The notes below the pieces were generated by a model. That model had not been told where the DNA came from. It saw nothing but the letters and a program-made list of their open reading frames with translations, and did not search any database. From Carboxylicivirga sp. (GTDB lineage: Bacteria > Bacteroidota > Bacteroidia > Bacteroidales > Marinilabiliaceae), in assembly GCA_025210475.1 (NCBI GenBank), contig JAOARW010000005.1, forward strand, positions 1 to 55,609: a DNA stretch of 55,609 nt. Direction: 5' to 3'. This document shows, in pieces, positions 8,110 through 17,688 of the stretch. Within the stretch, counting starts at the first letter, position 1, and every line of letters begins with the position of its first letter. A program made the translations under genes and the position numbers.

Positions 8110-8742
8110 CTAAAAGATTTTAATGGTTTCGGTACTGCCCTCCGGAAAACGGTTTTTCTCCATCGTAGCACTTTGGTTTTCGATGTGCATAATGGCATCC
8201 ACTATATGTTCCCACTTCGTTCCGCCTTTAGAGCTTCCGTCTCGGTTTGCCTGATTGATGATTACAAATGAGGTATTAGGGAACTGCTTCTTCAGCTCTT
8301 TAAATTCCTCGTGAGAAATATCAGTCGTTTGGGTACTGTCGATAAAAACCACATCGTAATCCCTGAACAGCTTCGGATTGTAATCCTCGATGATTCCTAT
8401 AGGGCTGTTAATTCCAAGCCTTACCACTTTCTCCTGCATCGTTCCTTTTGCACCCTCTTCATTGGCGACATACAGGACTTTGTAACCGTGTAGCTTTACC
8501 AATTCATCGGCAAACATCAGGGCTACGGTACTTTTACCATGAAAGCGTGAGCCGTAAATCATTATATAGAATGGTATATACAGCTTACCTAAGAGTTTAC
8601 CGAACTTTCCCCTGATTGAGATGGTCTTAAAATTCATTTTGGCAAGGTCATTTGCCAAAACAACCTGGTCGGATGCGATGACTGCGGTTCTTGTGGAGCC
8701 GGGATTGAATGCCCTGTTTGGTGAGCCACTACTTTTGGGCAT
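8110..8742 (-). CDS. RadA/KaiC-like RecA-superfamily ATPase
   Basis: This 210-residue P-loop protein has Walker A GSRFHGKST (about 64-72) and Walker B DVVFIDS (about 130-136). A late segment, INQANRDG...GGTKWEHIVDAIMHIE, parallels the RadA motif with the sensor asparagine/glutamine and GP..LEH.VD. It lacks the RadA zinc finger and Lon-like domain, so it is a minimal version. It may act on DNA with the polyvalent proteins encoded next to it. It does not carry the features of the FtsK/HerA-type packaging ATPase expected in PRD1-like viruses, although a packaging role cannot be excluded. It lies 2 bp from the lysis cassette and 14 bp from the upstream gene. Confidence 0.75.
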   Translation of the reverse strand: MPKSSGSPNRAFNPGSTRTAVIASDQVVLANDLAKMNFKTISIRGKFGKLLGKLYIPFYIMIYGSRFHGKSTVALMFADELVKLHGYKVLYVANEEGAKGTMQEKVVRLGINSPIGIIEDYNPKLFRDYDVVFIDSTQTTDISHEEFKELKKQFPNTSFVIINQANRDGSSKGGTKWEHIVDAIMHIENQSATMEKNRFPEGSTETIKIF

Positions 8743-8756
8743 GGAAGTAGTGGCAT

Positions 8757-9623
8757 TTACTTTCCCAATCCGGCAATTCCCTGTAAACCTTTTAGCTGAA
8801 CATTGGTAACAAGTAGCTTGTCACTCTCCAGATAATCATGCAAATGCTTTTGAACGTTTTTCACCTGTTCAAATTCCTTGTCGGACTTGTTGACCTTACC
8901 GTTTTTTAATGAGTTGGTAACTGTGGTAAGCAAGCGTTGAGCTTTTGCCTTTGTAATATTGCCATACAGGTTGATGAACCTTTTAATTAATGCTACTGCC
9001 GGAGTAACACCATAGTCATCCACAATCTTTTTGAGCTTCGTGTATAAAGAATCCGGAACCTCAAACTTGCAAGTACCATTCATATCCTTGTAGGTCTTGA
9101 TAAGGTCATTGCTGATGCTTTTTATTTCAGAGGCGTACTTGCTTGTTTTGCGAATGGTCTTTTCGGTTGCTGCCTTTTGAATCACCTTGTACAAAAGCGA
9201 TACCTGTCGTTCTGTTACCTTCTTATTGTGGAAGTTCAGATAACGCCTGATTACTTTAATCTCCAAGGGCATCAAATCAACCTCGATGGGCTTACGCTGA
9301 GCCTTTCGTGGAGCTGCCGTTTTCTTTGTTGAAGTTCGCTTTGGCGCAGCTTTTTTCGTCACATTTTTTGTCGATTTTTGTGACGAAGCAGTCTTCTTCT
9401 TCGCTGGGGCTTTCTTTGGTGCAGGACTTTTCTTTTCTGAACTCTTTAGGTATGGTTCAACGATTTTGAAATGATTATCTAGCATCTCTTTTATGTCCTT
9501 GTCCTCATTATAGAAATCAGCAAATGAATCGAACTCTTTATGTGCTTCCTGTGCTGCTTCTGGCAACTTTTTAAAGTCAATATTTTTGGTGGCTTCCTTG
9601 TAGTTTTTAACTGTAAGTTTCAT
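8757..9623 (-). CDS. Lysine/alanine-rich histone-H1-like protein
   Basis: The protein has 288 residues. Residues about 64-115 are a low-complexity run of K, A, P, T and S units (such as KKAPAKKK and TKKTAAPRK), like histone H1 tails, expected to bind nucleic acid. Flanking regions are helical. The C-terminus reads LKGLQGIAGLGK; the AGLG element recurs near the C-terminus of the helicase encoded at 11934-15881. It is 1 bp from the LPD1-type gene and may be a DNA-condensing virion or injected protein. No enzymatic motif is visible. Confidence 0.65.
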   Translation of the reverse strand: MKLTVKNYKEATKNIDFKKLPEAAQEAHKEFDSFADFYNEDKDIKEMLDNHFKIVEPYLKSSEKKSPAPKKAPAKKKTASSQKSTKNVTKKAAPKRTSTKKTAAPRKAQRKPIEVDLMPLEIKVIRRYLNFHNKKVTERQVSLLYKVIQKAATEKTIRKTSKYASEIKSISNDLIKTYKDMNGTCKFEVPDSLYTKLKKIVDDYGVTPAVALIKRFINLYGNITKAKAQRLLTTVTNSLKNGKVNKSDKEFEQVKNVQKHLHDYLESDKLLVTNVQLKGLQGIAGLGK

Positions 9624-9624
9624 A

Positions 9625-11937
9625 TCACGATATTTTTAATTGTTTCTGTTTAATGCGAATTGCTTTAGCCCTGATTTTGGCAAGATTCAACTTGCGCTCT
9701 TTGCCCACTATCACACCTTTATTCACGCTGCCTTTCTCGGTAAGGTCGATGTATTCATCGGCTCGTTTATCGGTAAATGGCTCAAATGATTTTATGGATA
9801 AATGCTCCTTGATTGCATAAATCAGGTTATCGAAGCACTTATTGATGTAAATGCGTTCCTGACCTTGCGGATAAACAGGATGAGAAAACATACCACCCGA
9901 TACCAAATAGTTATTTACCCGGTCCTTTTCCTTTAGCTTGTCGTACACATAGCATTCAAAGCTTCGGGCAAACATCTCTGCAATATCTTTCCAATAAGCA
10001 CCTTGAAGTTTGGAGTAATGATACAGGTAGCTGTCGGTTCTTCGTTTTTTAGTCTCATCAAAATCATTGTAGCTAACCGCTTTATCTTCCAAAGCATAAT
10101 ACCCAAAACGAAGCATTACAATCAATTGAGCAATGCTCTGGTGCATAATCGTATCAGGTACTGCCTTATTAATGGCTGTTTTCAAAATGTCTTTGAACCA
10201 ATCTTTTGTTGGGGAGGATTTACCGCCAATGAAATACTTCTTGCGATAACCCAAACTTTCAATGATGGTATTCAGATAGCTTTCTGAACGTAGTGGTTTG
10301 GTGGATAATTCCAAGCCATTTAAGTAATGGTCAAAGAAATGTCCCCACTCATGGGCTACTGAACCGTCACCATTTCGTTTGGTCAGATTGATAAGCTGTC
10401 GTGTTGGGTAATAGGTAGCCATTGCCTTACCACCACGACCAAAAGCACCGAAAGCAATAGCCAGGGCTTCGTTTATGGTTAGGTTAATTTCAAGAACCTC
10501 ACATAAGTCAACGATGGCTGCAACAAAGTGGCGAATGTGTTCTCTGGCTTCATCATCTTTCACATAGTTTCCTAATGTGAGCGATTTAAAATGAAGCTTC
10601 TTGATAACCGTGTTTTCATCCGCTTCTTCAATCAACAAACCGCCTGTGCGTTTGATATATGATAGCGGTACGGCTTCTATTTTAGGCTTGTTGCTGCTTT
10701 TTGATTTGCTTGTTTTCTTTGTTTCTGCCCAGCTCCAATCGGGTTTAAACTCCTTGTATGGGAATCGCTCTTTATGCTCATCGTATTCTCTTTGGGCATC
10801 ATTTATAAATCTTGTACAAACCTGAGTGACATACCTTACATAGTCTTCTACAGTTCTAACGCTGCTCAACATTCCACCCCTAAACGTGAGGTCGGTTTGC
10901 TTGTGACGTTTCATATCTGCTGTTGAAATGATTTGGTGTGCCGAATCAATACAATCATTCTGACGTTTGATTTTTATTTCCATCAAGTGTTTCAACTTTG
11001 CAGCATGAGGCTCTGCTTGCTCCTTTGTTACTCCTGAATATTGAAGGGCTTTCATGTAAGTTTCCTTAACCGCATTAGTAGTGCGGTAGCCCTTGATGGT
11101 AAAGACAATATTGCGAAGTGCCTTGCCGAATATCATTCCAAAATCATGCTTACCCACAATCTCACCATTATTTGCAATGTTATCGAGTTGTTGTAAATCC
11201 GTGATTGAAATGGCATCATTCAGAACGCTTACAAAAGCCTCTGCCATTTTCACATATTGCTCCCTGGCTTCTTTGGTGTTGGTATGTGGTTTTGCCGGGA
11301 ATGCCTGACGAATCTTTACTTTCAGGAATGCACACCCTGCATCTGTACCATTTTCTTTTTCAGCCTGTGGGTCAACTTTTGGAAAGACCTTATCCTTTTT
11401 AATTAGCTCGATAGCGGTTGCTTCGTCCTGTTCGATGCTGTTTAAATCGCTACTGCTGATAAGCTTGTTGTACATAGCTTGTTCCTTCCTGGAACCATGA
11501 ACACGCTTCCCTGCATCTTTAAATTCCCGGTTCTTTTGCTTCTCCTGTAAAGCCTTTTCAACTTCTGTATCAATATCCCCAAGGTTATCATTGGGTGTTG
11601 CTAAGTTGGCACAGTAGTTTTCGTATAAAGACCAATCATCGCTGATAATAAAGAAGCCATCATCAGAACCAGGCTTGTAACCTTTCTTGGTTTTGTAGCC
11701 ATTTCTCCCTTCAACAAAACCTTGTTTGGGTAGAATCCAAACGAAGTCACCGCTCTTGGGGTTATAGCGTTTGCGGACAATGTTAGTCTCCTTATCAAAA
11801 CCCTTATAGATGGGCAAAGCATTGACATTAACACCCTCTTTGAAACCATTGGCTATAATGGAAGCCTTTGATTTTCCTTTGGTACGAATATCCTTGTGAA
11901 TGGCTTTGTACTTTTTATAAAACTCCTTTTCAGTCAT
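9625..11937 (-). CDS. Polyvalent protein with LPD1-type zincin domain
   Basis: This 770-residue protein carries VAHEWGHFFDHYL with the zinc-binding HEWGH at about 529-533, preceded by the GDGS context typical of the large polyvalent protein-associated domain LPD1. Polyvalent proteins are known from phages and conjugative elements, where they are thought to enter the recipient cell with the DNA and counter its defences. The N-terminal 400 residues are charged and unrecognised. The extreme C-terminus contains IRAKAIRIKQKQL, a basic motif also found in the next two upstream genes. The gene overlaps the helicase gene by 4 bp. A metalloprotease activity is inferred from the motif only. Confidence 0.8.
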   Translation of the reverse strand: MTEKEFYKKYKAIHKDIRTKGKSKASIIANGFKEGVNVNALPIYKGFDKETNIVRKRYNPKSGDFVWILPKQGFVEGRNGYKTKKGYKPGSDDGFFIISDDWSLYENYCANLATPNDNLGDIDTEVEKALQEKQKNREFKDAGKRVHGSRKEQAMYNKLISSSDLNSIEQDEATAIELIKKDKVFPKVDPQAEKENGTDAGCAFLKVKIRQAFPAKPHTNTKEAREQYVKMAEAFVSVLNDAISITDLQQLDNIANNGEIVGKHDFGMIFGKALRNIVFTIKGYRTTNAVKETYMKALQYSGVTKEQAEPHAAKLKHLMEIKIKRQNDCIDSAHQIISTADMKRHKQTDLTFRGGMLSSVRTVEDYVRYVTQVCTRFINDAQREYDEHKERFPYKEFKPDWSWAETKKTSKSKSSNKPKIEAVPLSYIKRTGGLLIEEADENTVIKKLHFKSLTLGNYVKDDEAREHIRHFVAAIVDLCEVLEINLTINEALAIAFGAFGRGGKAMATYYPTRQLINLTKRNGDGSVAHEWGHFFDHYLNGLELSTKPLRSESYLNTIIESLGYRKKYFIGGKSSPTKDWFKDILKTAINKAVPDTIMHQSIAQLIVMLRFGYYALEDKAVSYNDFDETKKRRTDSYLYHYSKLQGAYWKDIAEMFARSFECYVYDKLKEKDRVNNYLVSGGMFSHPVYPQGQERIYINKCFDNLIYAIKEHLSIKSFEPFTDKRADEYIDLTEKGSVNKGVIVGKERKLNLAKIRAKAIRIKQKQLKIS

Positions 11938-14900
11938 AGTATGGTCTTGATTTTTGGATGAGTACCAAGCCCGGCAACTGCACGAAGCTGTTTCTGCTTA
12001 ATCAGGATTGCCTTTGCTCGAAGCTTTACAAGTGTCAATTGCTTGCCCTTATCAATGCTGATTTTCTTACCTTTTTGTGCAGATTGCTTTTGTTTGGCCA
12101 GTCGTTTGGGAAATTCCTTTTTGTCTTGCTCAAACATCTTCATCGCCTCGTTGGTAAGTCTGTCAGTAGAATTGCTTCGCTTTGTTCCCTTGTCCAAAAA
12201 CTCATCGTAATAATGACGAAGAATTTTAACCGAAAGACTGAATCGCTCACCAAGCAGATTAATCAATTTGGGCATCTTGCTTTCGTCAACCGAAGCCCTC
12301 ATATTACCTGAAACCATTTCAAAACCATCCCGATTATTAACCAGGAGCTTCACTACATTTTTATCTGTGTAAATGGGTATATGTGTTTTGGTTTTAGGCA
12401 TGATAACCTTAAAAGTGCCATCATAATGCCTGGCTATTGTAATTCGGTTTTCAGTAGCAATGGTAGCTCCATTGCGAAGGCTCATAATGTGCTTTTGCAG
12501 TTTGGCAATTGGAGCAACAACATAGTTGTCTGCCTTATTATCGTTATTGTCAGGCGACCAAGCCTCACTCATTAAAATACCTTTCTGAACACCTCTTCCT
12601 TTGGTTGTGAAGCTTACCAACTTACCGGGAAAATCGGCAGAGCCTTGTAGGATATTCCCTGTTACCATATAGCGGATTTGTCGGTCTGCTGTAAAATCTT
12701 TAATGGCTTCATCCCAACGTTCAATCAAACTTTCCTTTTGACCTGTTGAGAGCTGCATACTACGGCTCATTACACGCTCAATTTCTTTGGCGGTATCTCC
12801 CGAAGCAGGGAGAACGATGTATTTACGGCTGTCCGATATTGCAAAGCGAAGCTTCACCGATGAAGGAGCATAAGGATTTTTGCGTTTGGGGTTAATATCA
12901 AAACCAAGGAAAACGCAATAGGAATTGGAACTGCTATCGGTTTCAAAACTTACTGCCGGATAGAAATAACCATGACCGACTTTGAAGAACTTGAAAAAGT
13001 TGTTCAGGTAGCGTTTACGGTTCTCGCTTTGTGTTTTGGTCTTAGTAATCTCGGCTTGTTTTCCTTCCTGAATTTCTTCGGTTCTTTCAACGATGTAATC
13101 CTGCTGTGCTGCCTTGTCATATACAGGTATTTTTTGATAGCCTTTCTCATCAGTAATACCTTTAAAAAGCTCTTTGTATTTTTCTTCTAACGACTTTAAA
13201 TCATCAGATAACTTGTTTTGGACGAACTTTTCGTGAGCTGAAACTATTTCTTCAGAAATGCTATCAGGGTGTTTGCTGCTTAATTGTTTTTGAATTAGCT
13301 TTTCAAGTTCTGCTTTGCCATAAGGTTTTTTGAGTACGTTGCATTCGCATTTTTCCAAATAAGTATCGTTACCAAATACCGAACGTCCACCTTTCCCGGC
13401 AATCACAACACGCTTTTCAAGGGATTCTGCTTTTAGGTTCAGGACTTCCACTTCAAGGTCGTACTCATCAGCTTGCTTGAGATATTCCACATAGTCGTTA
13501 TATCGCTCAATGACTTCCTGATAAAATTTCTCTTGTTCCTTAACCGATAAAACAGCCACACGCCCTGTTACTTTTGAAGCATCACCTTCGGATGGTGTCT
13601 CATCGCTGTCTTTACCCTCAAATTTGAGTGGGTTATCCAGGGCTTTGTTTAGCTCTTCATTCTCCAACATATATTGGCGCACCACTTTGTCACCGTATTT
13701 ATTCAAAAAGTCGTCCGATTCCAATTGTGATTTACTGCTCTTTTGGTTGGAGGTGGTATTGGCATCCAATGATTTCAGCTTCTTTTTAAGCATCATCATA
13801 AACCGCTTTTGTGCAGGAATGGATGAAATAATGTAATCGTAAATCGGTTTAATTATCTGACCTGTGCGGTTGATACGTCCACGCTTTTGAATCTCAGTAT
13901 TGATGTTCAGTTCAGGTTGGAGTATCACCATCACACGCTGCTTCACTTTTTCTGCTGGCACTTTATCGGTGACGATGGCATGTGCCGAAGCTCCTGTTGA
14001 ACCGCTTTGATTAATCAGTAAGCAGTCAATCTCATTGTCGTTAAACTGACGAAACAAGTCGGCTGTATTTTCCTTTTTTCGGCTCATCACCAAAGCGGTT
14101 GTACTCTTTGCTTTGGTGGAATTGTACTGAACACAAAGCTTTCTTCCTGTAACTTCACCTACGGAATAGCCGGCTTCTTTAACCTTTTGGATAATAAGGT
14201 CCAGAGGGCTGATAGTAATACCTGTTGAAGCCTGTTCGATTCGTCTGATAATATCATGGTAAGCCAATTGAGCATCTTCCGATAAGTCGGCAATATTGAA
14301 TTGTTTGCCCTGAGATTCTCCGTCAATATCCTTTTCGGTATAGCGGAGAACAGAATCCAATCCTTTTTCTAAAACGGTTGAGAAGTCACCATTAATCACA
14401 TCATCCGGTTTTGCCATTCCCTCCAAAAAGCTTCCCATTGTGGAAGCAAAGGCAATGATTGGTTTCTTACCTTCTTTTAATCGCTTAATGGCATGGTCGG
14501 CAACATCAGAGGCATTTAGACTAAAGAGTAGTTGATTAATTACATTGAATACCTTTGAGAAATATGGAATATTATCAACCCCGGCTTTCTCAGTTCCTTT
14601 GCGTGTTTCAACCTCTTTACTTTCCGCTGCTGCAATCTTATCAAGCTCATCAACCTGTTTATTGATGTACTTCTCCTGGAACCCGATAATATCTCGAATG
14701 ATTGAAGTTATTTTGTCGGCAGTTTCAGCTTGTCCTTTGGCTTTTTCTTTCAGCTCAATGTAATTGACTTCAACGCCTTCAAAGGAGCGTTCACGCCTAA
14801 TCATTTGACCCTCGGAAACCAATTGGGCTGCTAATACTTCCTGTAATGCTACACCGCCTTTTGAGATGGCTTCCACCAAATCCTCTTTGCTCATATTGGC

Positions 14901-15881
14901 ATCGCTCATCGAGGTTTTTTGAGCGTAAATCGGCATATTATCAGGTCGTTTTGCAAAAGTGGCTGACAGGAAACAAACACCTTTAGTCTGCCTTAACACA
15001 CCTTGCATAAACTCACCTGTATTGGAACTACCTGAAGCATTGTGCGCTTCATCCATAATGATGATGCTACCACTACTTGCAGCATTTAAAAACTCCTGTT
15101 TGGCTGGCTTTTTCGGTTGGTTAAACTGTGAATAAGTGGCACAAACAAAGTTGTAGTTGTTGGGAACTTGCTTTCCCTTTATAATACGTTCTTGTGTTGG
15201 TTTTTCGGGAGCTGTATATACGACTTCACCGCTTTTGTCCTTCACATTGGTTTTGCTCTCCTTGGTATTCACGATAAACGGAACCAGGGCGGAGCTTCCA
15301 ATGTCGGATAAATCCCGATAGAGGTCAGTAAACAGGTTGGGTTTTTCCGATAAGAACACAGGTTGCAAACCACTTTTAACACCGTAGCGGATTAAAGCTG
15401 CTGCGGTTCGTCCTTTACCGATTCCTGTTTGGTCACCAACAATGATTCCCTGGCCACGCTTTTCGATATTGTATATGGCTAATGAAACGGCATCAATCTG
15501 TTCGCATGAAAGCGACTTTACAAGCTCGTCATTGCTGTAATCGAGTTTCTCGGCAATGTAGTCAAACAAAGGCATTCCTATACTTTTCTTTACTTTTCGG
15601 ATAGCGATATGCATTTCATGCCCCATTGAATCAGGAACTGTTGTATCCAGGATAAAACCTTTTTCGGCTGTTGGAATATAAGCCATGCCCAATCCTTTAT
15701 GACCGAACATTCCCTGTAAATATTCATGCTCATTCTGAGCCAGCTTTTTGGTGCGGATAAAACTTTTATTGTTGTTGGTTTTAAAACCCAATTCAATAAG
15801 CCTTGCCGATATATGTAAGGGAGGAACATTATTGAACTTTATGGTAATGCTGCTTTTACTAAATTTTATATCTGATTTCAT
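11934..15881 (-). CDS. Strawberry-notch-type SF2 helicase (polyvalent protein)
   Basis: This protein of about 1315 residues is a superfamily 2 helicase/ATPase of the Sno type found in phage and plasmid polyvalent proteins. Walker A is GDQTGIGKGRT (about 149-159) and the DEAH box is IIMDEAHNASGS (about 275-286), followed by FLSATFAKRP. A helicase C-terminal domain ends with RGRINRTGQIIKP. A long C-terminal region follows, closing with LRAKAILIKQKQL and AGLGTHPKI. The open frame extends to 15998, but that part overlaps the upstream methyltransferase in another frame. The ATG at 15881, 1 bp after the upstream stop, is the likely start. It probably remodels or protects incoming phage DNA. Confidence 0.88.
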   Translation of the reverse strand: MKSDIKFSKSSITIKFNNVPPLHISARLIELGFKTNNNKSFIRTKKLAQNEHEYLQGMFGHKGLGMAYIPTAEKGFILDTTVPDSMGHEMHIAIRKVKKSIGMPLFDYIAEKLDYSNDELVKSLSCEQIDAVSLAIYNIEKRGQGIIVGDQTGIGKGRTAAALIRYGVKSGLQPVFLSEKPNLFTDLYRDLSDIGSSALVPFIVNTKESKTNVKDKSGEVVYTAPEKPTQERIIKGKQVPNNYNFVCATYSQFNQPKKPAKQEFLNAASSGSIIIMDEAHNASGSSNTGEFMQGVLRQTKGVCFLSATFAKRPDNMPIYAQKTSMSDANMSKEDLVEAISKGGVALQEVLAAQLVSEGQMIRRERSFEGVEVNYIELKEKAKGQAETADKITSIIRDIIGFQEKYINKQVDELDKIAAAESKEVETRKGTEKAGVDNIPYFSKVFNVINQLLFSLNASDVADHAIKRLKEGKKPIIAFASTMGSFLEGMAKPDDVINGDFSTVLEKGLDSVLRYTEKDIDGESQGKQFNIADLSEDAQLAYHDIIRRIEQASTGITISPLDLIIQKVKEAGYSVGEVTGRKLCVQYNSTKAKSTTALVMSRKKENTADLFRQFNDNEIDCLLINQSGSTGASAHAIVTDKVPAEKVKQRVMVILQPELNINTEIQKRGRINRTGQIIKPIYDYIISSIPAQKRFMMMLKKKLKSLDANTTSNQKSSKSQLESDDFLNKYGDKVVRQYMLENEELNKALDNPLKFEGKDSDETPSEGDASKVTGRVAVLSVKEQEKFYQEVIERYNDYVEYLKQADEYDLEVEVLNLKAESLEKRVVIAGKGGRSVFGNDTYLEKCECNVLKKPYGKAELEKLIQKQLSSKHPDSISEEIVSAHEKFVQNKLSDDLKSLEEKYKELFKGITDEKGYQKIPVYDKAAQQDYIVERTEEIQEGKQAEITKTKTQSENRKRYLNNFFKFFKVGHGYFYPAVSFETDSSSNSYCVFLGFDINPKRKNPYAPSSVKLRFAISDSRKYIVLPASGDTAKEIERVMSRSMQLSTGQKESLIERWDEAIKDFTADRQIRYMVTGNILQGSADFPGKLVSFTTKGRGVQKGILMSEAWSPDNNDNKADNYVVAPIAKLQKHIMSLRNGATIATENRITIARHYDGTFKVIMPKTKTHIPIYTDKNVVKLLVNNRDGFEMVSGNMRASVDESKMPKLINLLGERFSLSVKILRHYYDEFLDKGTKRSNSTDRLTNEAMKMFEQDKKEFPKRLAKQKQSAQKGKKISIDKGKQLTLVKLRAKAILIKQKQLRAVAGLGTHPKIKTIL

Positions 15882-15882
15882 A

Positions 15883-17688
15883 TTAAGCTCTTTTATTGTA
15901 TTTGGAAGTCTGTGTGCTGTTGGTAGTCCATTGGTCAGCCATTGCATTGGCAATTCCCTGGAATGTTTTACTGCGAACCCGGCGACGGTCTTCATCACTT
16001 AAATCTCTCGCTTTGTAATACCAAAGAGGCTGTCTGCGCCAACGTTTTTTCTTTTTATCGTACCAATGCTTGTATTCCAATTGGTCTTCATCAACCATGT
16101 CGGTTGGTTCTAATTGCGGTAGGTTCTTTAACCAAAGGCAAGTTGATTTCTTTGCATTATCGCCAAAGAAGTATGGTTGAACGATTTGGTCAGGCTTACG
16201 GATTGCTGTACTGATAACACCAATAGGGTTTTCAATGGCAATTTTATCAATTGGAGCTTTCATCAACTTTCGGATAAAAGCCAATGCTTTCTTTCGTTCT
16301 TTTTGACGTTCCGGGTCGTGCATCCACGCATTGCCTGATACAGTCAGGTAAGTGCATGGTGGGAAAGCAATCATCATATCCCAACCTTTATCCAATTGGT
16401 TCAATACATCGCCTTGTATATGCCATTCAGGGTGCTTGCCAGTGGTTGGAAGAATATCACAGCTATGGGCTTCATGCCCCCGACTGCGGAGTGCCATTGT
16501 AACAGTCTGGCTTTCTTCACAAGCTACTAAAATGCGTAAAGGTCTGTTAGTGGTTGGAAGTTTACCAAGTGATAACTGCTTTTGCTTTATCAGAATAGCT
16601 TTAGCACGAAGTTTTATGATTTTTACATCTTTGGTTTGAGGCTTTGGATTTTTGTTGTTTCCTAAACCAACTCTGTCCCATAGTTCTTCATGGGTATTTA
16701 CTACGGTGCTGTACAATTTATTTTTAAGGGGAGCTGCTCCATCGGGAACTGCTTTTGCTCCATTGATTAAAATCAATCGGGTATTGATTGAAGTTCCTTG
16801 TCTGAAGTAAAGTTTTTTGCCGTTAATCGGGATAATATCTTCAACATTGTAAAAGTGGTAGAGATAATTTAGGAAAATACGGTTAGTCCCTGCCGTCACC
16901 CGACCGTGTTCATCCCAAGTGGTATGACCGCCAATAATAATAGCTGTCTTGCCATCATCCTTCATGCAACGCAAAGCGTTTAATGCCATTGCATGTTCCA
17001 ATCGTTTGATTTTAAACTTTCCGAAAAGTTCAGGTTGAGAAAGTGAACCGAAAGGAGGGTTCGTTACTACACCATCAAATTTTCTGTCATAAGCTGCCGG
17101 AGGTTTTAAAGCATCCCAAGAGCTGACCTTTGCAAAAGGTTGTTCTTTCAGGTTGGCAAGCCTTACATCGTCCAACTCGTTAACATGGGTATAGTGATAC
17201 GGCAAAGCAATGGTTAAAAGTCCGTTCCCTGCCGATGGTTCTAAGTATCTAGGAAAGTCGTTCTTATCATTGGTAAGGTGAGCATTGCCGACAATTTTAC
17301 CCTTTGTGCTTCCTTTTACGATGTTCTTAAAAGCCTTGTAGCCTGATAAGCTACCTGATTTTAAAATATAACTCGATGCCAGGAATGAAATGGGTGCCGG
17401 AGTGGAATATTGCTGCATCAACACACTCATGCTTGTTCGCATGGATAGGTTAACCTGTGATTGATACAGGGCTACAATATCAAGGTACTTTTCGTATGTG
17501 GTTAGCGAACTATCGTGTGCTATCTCTCTTGCGTTAAGGATTATTGCCAGTTCGGTAAATTCTTTCACCAAGTTTTTATTGGCAATACCGAAGCTTTTGG
17601 CAATGCTTTCAATAGTGGTTTTAGAGTGCTTTCGAGCGTTACGTAAATCCTCACGAATCCTTGATATGTAGCCCTCTTTATTAATCAT
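15883..17688 (-). CDS. Fused DNA methyltransferase: N6-adenine plus C5-cytosine-like
   Basis: The protein has about 601 residues. The N-terminal half is a Rossmann methyltransferase with motif I EPSAGNGLL (about 150-158) and catalytic NPPFG (about 210-214), typical of N6-adenine enzymes. A basic linker, LRAKAILIKQKQL (about 360-372), follows. The C-terminal half begins RILVACEESQTVTMALRSRG and shows AFPPCTYL with the PPC cysteine (about 443-445) and AIENPIGV, the C5-cytosine plan in a short form. Two-activity self-methylation would protect the element from restriction. The ATG at 17688 overlaps the upstream stop (ATGATTAA); a TTG at 17697 is an alternative. Which bases are modified cannot be read from sequence. 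Confidence 0.85.
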   Translation of the reverse strand: MINKEGYISRIREDLRNARKHSKTTIESIAKSFGIANKNLVKEFTELAIILNAREIAHDSSLTTYEKYLDIVALYQSQVNLSMRTSMSVLMQQYSTPAPISFLASSYILKSGSLSGYKAFKNIVKGSTKGKIVGNAHLTNDKNDFPRYLEPSAGNGLLTIALPYHYTHVNELDDVRLANLKEQPFAKVSSWDALKPPAAYDRKFDGVVTNPPFGSLSQPELFGKFKIKRLEHAMALNALRCMKDDGKTAIIIGGHTTWDEHGRVTAGTNRIFLNYLYHFYNVEDIIPINGKKLYFRQGTSINTRLILINGAKAVPDGAAPLKNKLYSTVVNTHEELWDRVGLGNNKNPKPQTKDVKIIKLRAKAILIKQKQLSLGKLPTTNRPLRILVACEESQTVTMALRSRGHEAHSCDILPTTGKHPEWHIQGDVLNQLDKGWDMMIAFPPCTYLTVSGNAWMHDPERQKERKKALAFIRKLMKAPIDKIAIENPIGVISTAIRKPDQIVQPYFFGDNAKKSTCLWLKNLPQLEPTDMVDEDQLEYKHWYDKKKKRWRRQPLWYYKARDLSDEDRRRVRSKTFQGIANAMADQWTTNSTQTSKYNKRA

